Assembly: GCF_007483665.1 (NCBI RefSeq)
Contig: NZ_VIQO01000002.1
Coordinates: forward strand, 62,001 to 126,000
Source of the DNA: Catellatospora sichuanensis
GTDB taxonomy: Bacteria; Actinomycetota; Actinomycetes; Mycobacteriales; Micromonosporaceae
DNA: 64,000 nt
Direction of reading: 5' to 3'
The position numbers and the translations under genes were made by a program. The notes under the pieces were generated by a model. It saw only the letters and a program-made list of their open reading frames with translations, was not told the origin of the DNA and made no database searches. Of the stretch, positions 59,001 through 64,000 are shown piece by piece (the first letter of the stretch is position 1; each line of letters starts with the position of its first letter).

Positions 59001-59151
59001 AGATCCAGTCGACCAGCCTCGTCCGCGGGACGATCCGTCCGGGCTCCAGCGCGAGCGCCGCCAGCAGCGCACGCAACCGGGCGCCGGGCACGTCCACCGT
59101 GCCCCCGTCGCCGACCTGGACTTCGAATGACCCGAGCATCCCGATTCGCAC
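56032..59151 (-). CDS. AfsR/SARP-type regulator with BTAD, NB-ARC ATPase and TPR-like domains (1039 aa)
   Basis: A transcriptional activator of the large SARP class. Residues 15-90 are an OmpR-type winged helix (VPGARLRALLAALALEPGRIVPRTRLVDWIWG, VSRLRKVL); 97-240 the BTAD domain (DPARVDLLRSALGLWRG, LRGLAEAGR.AEALTVYQQL..RLADELGVDPS); 255-600 an NB-ARC/STAND ATPase with P-loop TGAGGSGKT (283-291), VMLLVLDNCEH and GMPLAIELAAARLR; the remainder is TPR-like helical repeat. Such proteins activate secondary-metabolite or stress genes and are controlled by ATP hydrolysis and sometimes Ser/Thr kinases. No biosynthetic cluster is in the window, so its target is unknown. Confidence 0.92.
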   Translation of the reverse strand: MRIGMLGSFEVQVGDGGTVDVPGARLRALLAALALEPGRIVPRTRLVDWIWGEESPADAVNALQVLVSRLRKVLPDGFVEARSGGYRLAVDPEAVDVSRFEHLVAQARTADDPARVDLLRSALGLWRGTAMEGIALQGSRAFDAAVVGLGERYLAVLGDRVDAEVRLGRGADLVSELTDLVARYPLREGLVAALMRGLAEAGRGAEALTVYQQLSERLADELGVDPSAELSALHTALLRGEIGGRAENRRTNLRAELTTFVGKEDDVAAVAELATRHRLVTLTGAGGSGKTRLATETARTMLGDLPDGAWLVELAPLGAGAELAQATLTAIGLRDQSGGASGADAVDRLVAAIRERVMLLVLDNCEHMIEAVSEFADRLLGECRKLRIVATSREALGITGEALWQVEPLALPAEGADPAEAGSSPAVRLLRDRADAVRRNIGSDEQTLATMARVCRALDGMPLAIELAAARLRTMSVDQLADRLDDRFLLLTGGSRTALARHRTLRAVVDWSWDLLSEAERDLLRRLSVFTGGVSLEAAERVCADGEQALDLLTALVEKSLLVSYGAGAPRYRMLNTIREYAVQRLAEAGETETARRAHLAYVTELAESADPHLRRAEQLTWLAALEAEHDNISAALRGAIAQGWAQDAMRLVAAAGWYWFLSGHRAEGTEWGVAAASLQGEVSDEVRALAYTMVTLFLTSGAGGDQYQAQEWIQQAHRFAQRSGHRHPILGFVGPLERMLREPTDFLPAFEPLIADADPWVRAQARLSRGRFRLVLGSDETGVDTDIETALAEFRALGDRWGISSALVFLADRLASRGEFARACEHYEEAVTALAEVGATEEVVGVRVRQAQQYWLLGDERSSTSAMAQAQRCADRIAWPDTLAELAFAKAQLAYWRGEPDQALEHLTTIRTRLGGERSGIYITAQDLRGYLTEDLHQARAHRTEAFHAAVQLGHRPLLAQVLIGIADLALREGHDEQAVRLLAASDGVRGTPDRSQPDAARIIEDTRKRLGETVFAEALRDGQRRDWRELAEATLAP

Positions 59152-59291
59152 CCGGGCAATCTTGCCGTATGGGCGGGTGGCTCATCCATGCCGCAGTTCG
59201 GACGTTGCGCAAGGACGAGTGGCAAACCCCGGCACGACGGGTGTCGTCGCTGGCCAGGCGGCACATTCGCCGCACCGGCCGGCGGTCCCGG

Positions 59292-60104
59292 TCAGGGCAC
59301 CCGGCCCACGGCGATGACCGCGGCCGTGGGCAGCGCGAGGCGGCCGCTCTCATCCAGGTGGGCCGCCACGGTCCGGTCGTACTCCGCCTTGACCTTCGCC
59401 ACCTCGGCAACGCTCAGCACGCCCAGCATGGCGCCGAGCACGCCGATCCCGTTCGCCGGCCCGGCCCACCAGTCCTCGGGGTCGGCCCGGTGGGTCCAGG
59501 TGACGGTGTGCGCCGAGACCTCCGCCAGCCCCGCACCACGCAGCAGGTGCGCCAGACCGTCCTCGTCGCGGGTGAAGTTGAGCTCCTCGGCGACCGTCGG
59601 CGCGGAATCAGGGCGGCGCAGTCCGCAGGCTGCCGCGACGGAGCCCCAGATCTGCTGCAGCGGTGGTGCGGGAACCGGCCAGATGCTCACCGCGACCCGC
59701 CCGCCCGGGCGGGTGACCCGCCGCAGCTCGGAGGCCGCCGCGGCAGGGTCGCCGACGTGGTTGACGACGAAGTTGCCCACGGTGACGTCGAAGCAGTGAT
59801 CGTCGAGGGGCAGGTCCGGCAGGACGCCATGGCGTACGTCGGCGCCGGGCACCGCACGGCGGGCCGCCTCGACCATGCTCTGCTCGGCGTCGACCGCGGT
59901 GACCACCGCGCCGCGCGTCGCCGCGAGCGCCGCGACGGTGCCGGTTCCGGTGCCGACGTCCAGCAGCCGCGTCCGCTCGCCGACCCCGGCCGCGTCGAGC
60001 AGCGCGGGAGCGGTGCGCCCGCACAGGGCGGCGAAACTGAGCTGGTACGCCGACGCGCGGCCCTGCCACAGGCGGCGCTCGTAGGCGTCGAAGGCTGTCG
60101 TCAC
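59292..60104 (-). CDS. Class I SAM-dependent methyltransferase
   Basis: A 270-residue methyltransferase of the Methyltransf_11/25 type. Motif I is RLLDVGTGTGTVAALAA (about 46-62), AVDAEQSMVEAARRA is motif II, FDVTVGNFVVNHVGDPAAAASELRRVTRPGGRVAVSIW covers motifs post-I to III. The N-terminal AFDAYERRLWQGRASAYQLSFAALC may help bind the acceptor. The substrate is unknown. It starts 10 bp after the stop of the GNAT gene on the same strand, so the two are probably cotranscribed. Confidence 0.87.
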   Translation of the reverse strand: MTTAFDAYERRLWQGRASAYQLSFAALCGRTAPALLDAAGVGERTRLLDVGTGTGTVAALAATRGAVVTAVDAEQSMVEAARRAVPGADVRHGVLPDLPLDDHCFDVTVGNFVVNHVGDPAAAASELRRVTRPGGRVAVSIWPVPAPPLQQIWGSVAAACGLRRPDSAPTVAEELNFTRDEDGLAHLLRGAGLAEVSAHTVTWTHRADPEDWWAGPANGIGVLGAMLGVLSVAEVAKVKAEYDRTVAAHLDESGRLALPTAAVIAVGRVP

Positions 60105-60114
60105 GGGCGGCAGC

Positions 60115-60669
60115 CTAACGGCGGCTCCGGTCCCGCCACTCGGCGGCGAGCAGTGAGTAGACCTGGACGTCGTGGTTCTCGCCCTGGTGGGGGAAGGCTT
60201 CGCGCAGCACCCCGTCGAGCGTCATGCCCAGCCGCTTCGCGCAGGCGATGCTGCGGGAGTTGCCGGGCACCGTGCGCCACTCGATGCGGTGGATGCCGCG
60301 CTCCTGCACCGCCCAGGCGATCATGCGCTCGGCGGCCCGGGTGATCAGGCCGTGTCCCTGGGCGTCCGGGGCGAGCCAGACCCCGATCTCGGCGGTGCGG
60401 AAGCGGATGTCGAAGGTGCGGAACAGCGTGCCGCCGACCAGCTCGCCGTCGAGCCAGATCCCGTAGATGCGGCCGCCGTCGCGGGCGGTGTCGTCGGCGT
60501 AACGCTGGAGCCAGGCACGGGTCTGCGACTCGTCGGTCAGCCTGACGGCCCAGGGCAGCCACGGTGCGAGATGGGCGCGGTGCTGCTCGATGAAAGCCGC
60601 GAACTGCGCCGCGTAGTGGGGCTCCAGGGCGCGCATCTCGGCGGTGTCGGTGAGGGGGTGGGTCAGCAC
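60115..60669 (-). CDS. GNAT-family N-acetyltransferase (RimJ/RimL type)
   Basis: A 184-residue acetyltransferase similar to ribosomal-protein N-acetyltransferases: AFIEQHRAHLAPWLPWA, GGRIYGIWLDGELVGGTLFRTFD, EIGVWLAPDAQGHGLITRAAERMIAWA (acetyl-CoA loop Q-G-H-G) and RTVPGNSRSIACAKRLGMTLDGVLREAF. It transfers acetyl to an amine of a protein, antibiotic or metabolite. I chose the GTG start VLTHPLTDT with GGAG upstream; a TTG 24 bp earlier would overlap the proposed operator. It is divergent from a TetR gene. Confidence 0.88.
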   Translation of the reverse strand: MLTHPLTDTAEMRALEPHYAAQFAAFIEQHRAHLAPWLPWAVRLTDESQTRAWLQRYADDTARDGGRIYGIWLDGELVGGTLFRTFDIRFRTAEIGVWLAPDAQGHGLITRAAERMIAWAVQERGIHRIEWRTVPGNSRSIACAKRLGMTLDGVLREAFPHQGENHDVQVYSLLAAEWRDRSRR

Positions 60670-60690
60670 GGGGGCTCCAGTTTCGCGTAC

Positions 60691-60700
60691 CAAACGTTTG
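60691..60700. promoter_or_regulatory. Palindrome CAAACGTTTG in the divergent GNAT/TetR promoter region
   Basis: A perfect 10-bp palindrome 21 bp upstream of the GNAT start and 43 bp upstream of the TetR start. TetR regulators typically bind short palindromes of this kind in the intergenic region with the divergent target gene. The surrounding A/T-rich sequence (GTTATGTATCTTGG) may hold the TetR promoter. Confidence 0.5.
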
Positions 60701-60743
60701 TTATGTATCTTGGCGACAGCTTAGCCGACGGAAGGAGAGCGCG

Positions 60744-61349
60744 GTGCCCGCACGCGGTGACCACGACGCCCGGCGTCGCGACGTGTCGCAGGCGGTCTGG
60801 GAGGTGCTCGCGGCCAACGGCTTCGGTGGGCTGACCCTGCGCGCCGTGGCCGCCCGGATGGGCGCGTCGACCGGGCTGCTCACGCATTACTTCCCCAGCA
60901 AGAAGGCGCTGGTGCGGCACGCGCTGGAGGTCGCGCAGGAGCACACGCAGGGGCGCGACCGCCTCCCGGCCGAGGGCGAAGGTCTGCCCGGCCTGCGGGC
61001 CGCCCTGCTGGACGTGATGCCGCTGACGCCGGAGAGCGCCGCGATGAACAGGGTATGGGTCAGCTTCTGGGACGCCGCGCTGAGCGACGACGAGCTGGCC
61101 GCGACCGAACTGCGACGTTATGAACGGTGGCGGGACATGCTGCGCCCGCACGTCGACGCGGCGCTCCGGCTGGGACAGCTGCCCGCCGACGCCGACCCCG
61201 ACGACTTGGTGGCCACCGCGGCCGGCTTCGGGCACGGCCTGGTGGTGCAGGCCCTCTTCGATCCGGCCCGGTTCCCGCCGGAGCGGCAGATCAGGCTCGT
61301 CGACGACTTCATCGCGCTGCTGGCGCGCCGACCTCACCCGACCGGGTGA
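60744..61349 (+). CDS. TetR/AcrR-family regulator
   Basis: A 201-residue regulator. The helix-turn-helix is DVSQAVWEVLAANGFGGLTLRAVAARMGASTGLLTHYFPSKKALVRHAL (about 13-61). The C-terminal region (MPLTPESAAMNRVWVSFWDAALSDDELAATELRRYERWRDML...) resembles the TetR_C_6/BetI-like ligand domain. AGGAGAG lies before the GTG start. It probably represses the divergent GNAT-methyltransferase pair through the CAAACGTTTG palindrome and is displaced by a small ligand; this is inferred from layout. Confidence 0.9.
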   Translation: MPARGDHDARRRDVSQAVWEVLAANGFGGLTLRAVAARMGASTGLLTHYFPSKKALVRHALEVAQEHTQGRDRLPAEGEGLPGLRAALLDVMPLTPESAAMNRVWVSFWDAALSDDELAATELRRYERWRDMLRPHVDAALRLGQLPADADPDDLVATAAGFGHGLVVQALFDPARFPPERQIRLVDDFIALLARRPHPTG

Positions 61350-61510
61350 TCCTGCGTGCCCGCAGCGCGACGCCGAACGCGGCGGCGCGCACCGCGGTCG
61401 TGCCGAGGCGGGTGGGGACGGCTCGCCCGGACGGTGTCGACGACCGGCGGGTGGCCGCCGCCCCGGCGACCGGCGGAGGGGCGCCTCGCGGTGGCGTCCA
61501 CAATGCGCGG

Positions 61511-61732
61511 TCAGCGGTGCAGGTGCTCCAGGTTGCGCCATTCGCCCTGCGCACACAGGCCATCGGCGACCCGACGGGCCTCCCGTTCGGTGGAATACTC
61601 CCGCATCACGGATCTGCCGTGTCGGCGGTGCTCGACCTCCCACGGCCCGGCCGGGTTGACGCGCAGGAACACGTCCTGGCGCCGGTAGCTGGCGGTGGTG
61701 CCGTTCCATCGGTGCTCTACCAGTCGCATCAT
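61511..61732 (-). CDS. Possible small hypothetical protein (73 aa)
   Basis: The C-terminal part of an open frame encodes a compact, charged sequence: MMRLVEHRWNGTTASYRRQ, DVFLRVNPAGPWEVEHRRHG, RSVMREYSTEREARRVADGLC. The alternation of strands and a helix ending DGLC looks like a small alpha/beta domain. No clear ribosome site precedes the ATG pair, and the open frame continues upstream with less protein-like sequence. I do not recognise a family. Confidence 0.45.
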   Translation of the reverse strand: MMRLVEHRWNGTTASYRRQDVFLRVNPAGPWEVEHRRHGRSVMREYSTEREARRVADGLCAQGEWRNLEHLHR

Positions 61733-61979
61733 GGCGCGTATCGTACACATGTTCGAACGGGCGCAGAAGCCTATCCGGGCGTGTGCCGGAGACGTACAGT
61801 GTTGCTTCATGCTCCTGCCGTCAGGAGGGTTGGTTCGGGCGTACACGCGAATCACCACCGAACGGCTAGAAATCCGCGTGTCGGCGGCGTGGCATGCCCT
61901 GCGGGCTTCCTCCGGTGCCAGCGGCTGTGGCACGATCCATGTCAGCTACTGACCTACAGCTGTCCCCGTGGAGTTGACG

Positions 61980-62195
61980 ATGCGTACAAGCAGGCTCGGC
62001 CGCTTGGTGATCCGTGGCGCGGTCCTCGCGGCACTGGGCGTGGTCTCTCTCGGCACCGCAAGCCCTGCCGCCGCGGACAGTGTCGACTGGACCCGTGTCG
62101 ACCAGCCGACCACGCAGAGTGTGGACTGGACGACGAGTCCGGCGGATGACGGTGAGCAGCATAGTTTGGAGTCACTCTCCGTCGACTGGACCTGA
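61980..62195 (+). CDS. Small secreted peptide with three SVDWT repeats (71 aa)
   Basis: The product begins with MRTSRLGRLVIRGAVLAALG and then a hydrophobic run ending ASPAAADS, a clear Sec signal peptide cut after ...AAA near residue 33. The mature part of about 38 residues carries SVDWT three times: near its N-terminus, in the middle (QSVDWTTSP) and as the final five residues. The rest is acidic and polar. No cysteines are present. GTGGAG lies 6 bp before the ATG. A GGDEF protein starts 44 bp downstream on the same strand. I do not know this family; a signal or surface peptide is possible. Confidence 0.7.
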   Translation: MRTSRLGRLVIRGAVLAALGVVSLGTASPAAADSVDWTRVDQPTTQSVDWTTSPADDGEQHSLESLSVDWT

Positions 62196-62239
62196 CAGCC
62201 GGCCGGAGCCGGCTAGCGCGGAGTGGAGCATCGACGACA

Positions 62240-64000
62240 GTGGCCATTGATCGGCGTGTCAAACGCTCGGCTGAGCTGGCGTGGCTCATCACGGGGCCGC
62301 TGGTGCTGGTCACTCTGGGCTTGACCGCCCTGACACTGCGCAAATCGCCGGAGCCGTTGGGGAACTGGCTGCTGGCACTGGTCTTCTTCGTACTTTTCCT
62401 GGGCTCCGAGCTGACGGTCCTGCAGTTCGAGATCCGGCGGCACGGATTCGTGCTCACCCTGGCGGACATCCCGTTCGTGCTGGCGTTGGCCTACCTGCCC
62501 CCGGTGACCCTGCTGATCGTCAGAGTCGCGGTGTACGCGCTGGTCCAGTGGCGCCGAAGAGCCGTACCGGTCAAGGCGGCGTTCAACGTCTCGCTCATGG
62601 CGGCGGCCACCGCTTGCGCGAACCTTGTCGTGCTGCCGATCACGCCGGTGAATCCCAAGGACCCCACGAGCTGGGTCGTCCTGATGGTCGCCGTGCTGAC
62701 CAGCGTCGTCGTCTCCTTCGTCGGCGTCACCGGGGTGATCAGCCTGGTGCAGGGCCGGTTCGCGCCGCAGGAGACCGCGGCGACGGTGGTGCCGGGCTTC
62801 ATCGTCGCGGTGATCACCACCACCATCGGCCTGGCGATCCTGCTCATCCTGCAACAGGGTCCGGCAGCGTTCGCGCTGATGGCGGTGCTGCTCGTCTTCT
62901 TCGTCGTCGCCTACCGCTCGTATGCGCGCTCGATGACACAGCACCGGACGCTGACCGAGATCTACGACCTGACCGGGGCCATCTCCGACACGCCGCACGA
63001 CGGCACCCTGCCTGACGTGCTGCTCGCCCGGGTGCGGCGGGTGCTCCAGGCCGAGTACGCCACGCTGTGGCTGCCGGCGCAGGGCCGTCACCCGGAGGTG
63101 CTGCTGAGCGCCCGCGCCGACGACAAGGGCCTGCTGGACGTGGCCGGCACCCCGGAGTCGCTGCGCAAACAGGCGGTCGAGGCGGGGCAGACCGTCGCCG
63201 CCGGCGCCAAGCTGGGTGACGAACCCCTGCGGGCGCAGCTGCGGGAGCATGGCACCAAGGACGCCATCGTCGTGCCGTTGCGAGCCAGCTCAGCCGTCAT
63301 CGGCACGCTCGAGGTGGCGGGCCGGCTCGGTGACAACCTGTATTTCGGCCCCGGTGACGTTCGCCTGCTCGAGGCGATCGCCGCGCATGCCGCGGTGGCG
63401 GTGGAGAACAACCGCCTGGTCGATCGGCTGCGGTTCGACGCGTACCACGACGCGCTCACCGCATTGCCCAACCGTCGGCGCATCAACCAGGCACTCGAGG
63501 AGGCGGTTCGCGTCCGGGCGCCCGGCGAGGTCGTGGCGGTGCTGATGTTCGACGTCGACGGGCTGCGTGACGTCAACGATTCGCTCGGACATGCCGCAGG
63601 CGACCAGCTGCTGGCCGAGGTCGCCACCCGTCTGCGCACGCTGTCGCCGCCCGCGGCGCTGGTCGGCCGGGTCGGCGGCGACGAGTTCGTGGTGACGCTG
63701 CGCCTGCCGAATGCCGAGGCGGCGCTGCAGCTGGCCGCGGAGCTGCGCAGCCAGCTGCAGAACCCGATGACGTTCGGCTCGCTGACGCTGGACGTGGACA
63801 CCGCGGTCGGGGTGAGCCTGCACCCGGAGCACGGCTCCGACCCGGCGACGCTGCTGCAGCGCGCCGACGTGGCCACCCACGCGGCGAAGTCGCTGGCCGG
63901 TGGGGTGCAGCTGTTCGACCTGGCGCTGGAGTCGCGCTCGGTGCGCCGGCTCGGCCTGGCCGGGGACCTGCGCCGTGCCCTGGACAACAACGAGCTGGAG
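62240..64000 (+). CDS. Membrane GAF-GGDEF protein (putative diguanylate cyclase), 3'-partial
   Basis: The frame starts at GTG and is still open at the window end (587 codons seen). About seven membrane helices fill residues 10-225 (LVLVTLGLTALTL, LLALVFFVLFLGSELTVL, IPFVLALAYLPPVTLLIV and others). A GAF domain follows (about 245-395; SDTPHDGTLPDVLLARVRRVL, HAAVAVENNRL), then a GGDEF domain with FDAYHDALTALPNRR, MFDVDGLRDVNDSLGHAAGDQLL and intact GGDEF at 479-483. The inhibitory RxxD site is absent (PPAA at 470-473). It would make cyclic di-GMP; an EAL domain may follow beyond the window. It lies 44 bp after the SVDWT peptide gene. Confidence 0.9.
   Translation, partial: MAIDRRVKRSAELAWLITGPLVLVTLGLTALTLRKSPEPLGNWLLALVFFVLFLGSELTVLQFEIRRHGFVLTLADIPFVLALAYLPPVTLLIVRVAVYALVQWRRRAVPVKAAFNVSLMAAATACANLVVLPITPVNPKDPTSWVVLMVAVLTSVVVSFVGVTGVISLVQGRFAPQETAATVVPGFIVAVITTTIGLAILLILQQGPAAFALMAVLLVFFVVAYRSYARSMTQHRTLTEIYDLTGAISDTPHDGTLPDVLLARVRRVLQAEYATLWLPAQGRHPEVLLSARADDKGLLDVAGTPESLRKQAVEAGQTVAAGAKLGDEPLRAQLREHGTKDAIVVPLRASSAVIGTLEVAGRLGDNLYFGPGDVRLLEAIAAHAAVAVENNRLVDRLRFDAYHDALTALPNRRRINQALEEAVRVRAPGEVVAVLMFDVDGLRDVNDSLGHAAGDQLLAEVATRLRTLSPPAALVGRVGGDEFVVTLRLPNAEAALQLAAELRSQLQNPMTFGSLTLDVDTAVGVSLHPEHGSDPATLLQRADVATHAAKSLAGGVQLFDLALESRSVRRLGLAGDLRRALDNNELE

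Noticed and set aside
56224-59130. Open frame of 968 codons on the plus strand opposite the AfsR-like gene
   Set aside because: It is the GC-skew shadow of the minus-strand gene. The translation is rich in Arg, Gln, Pro and His, with no recognisable domain, while the minus strand has a complete SARP/NB-ARC protein.

Overview
The window is chromosomal DNA from a high-GC actinomycete. Codon third positions are mostly G/C, GTG starts are common, and the gene content is actinobacterial throughout (TatB, DUF3117, DUF3107, DUF3152, MoeZ, a BTAD/AfsR-type regulator). The gene mix and the many palindromic intergenic elements suggest the family Micromonosporaceae; that placement is inference from general knowledge, not a search result. 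Two blocks keep gene orders that I recall from mycobacteria: O-methyltransferase / HtrA-like protease / tatB / mrp / DUF1003 / MgtE-N protein (about 6-12 kb, like Rv1220c-Rv1232c but without sigE and its anti-sigma gene), and helicase / ferritin-like / DUF3107 / TetR / Pro-rich / DUF3152 / MoeZ / alkyltransferase-like (about 19.5-33.5 kb, like Rv3211-Rv3204 but with proBA inserted).

Layout. 0-6 kb: truncated Uma2 gene, sterol-desaturase-like protein, 3-methyladenine glycosylase, PaaX regulator coupled to an enoyl-CoA hydratase/isomerase, the tiny DUF3117 gene, leucyl aminopeptidase. 6-12.3 kb: protein quality control and export (HtrA-like protease, TatB), Fe-S carrier Mrp, and a short operon of magnesium-transport-like and DUF1003 proteins. 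12.3-19.5 kb: DMT exporter, HAD phosphatase, SDR, two small-protein/methyltransferase genes, and a heme-oxygenase operon with a good iron-box match. 19.5-33.5 kb: RNA helicase with a long structured leader, conserved actinobacterial genes, a tandem pair of membrane-anchored metzincin-like DUF3152 proteins, MoeZ, proBA. 33.7-37.6 kb: gamma-glutamyltransferase, GPH-type symporter, an unknown gene. 37.6-48.9 kb: a partial complex I cluster (nuoB, C, H, I, J, K, L, M, N; no A, D, E, F or G) interrupted by DUF2252, an ECF sigma factor and a membrane-anchored partner. 49-54.4 kb: htpX, a 5'-truncated G5/Excalibur gene, a gene-poor accessory stretch with an SMI1/KNR4 gene, yajQ, tRNA-Tyr, and a cobalamin riboswitch driving bluB. 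54.4-64 kb: lipoprotein, DUF4097 protein, large AfsR-like regulator, methyltransferase, GNAT/TetR divergent pair, a secreted peptide with three SVDWT repeats and, right behind it, a membrane GAF-GGDEF protein that runs off the window.

The observations I rate highest are: (1) two matching 24-codon mini-genes wedged by ATGA overlaps immediately before nuoH and before nuoI; (2) four families of fixed-length intergenic palindromic elements (59, 75, 64 and about 45-80 bp) with two or three copies each; (3) the secreted SVDWT-repeat peptide next to a membrane diguanylate-cyclase-type protein; (4) the nuo cluster without nuoA and nuoD; (5) the tandem DUF3152 metzincin-like pair. All function statements rest on motifs read by eye; no alignment or database search was run.
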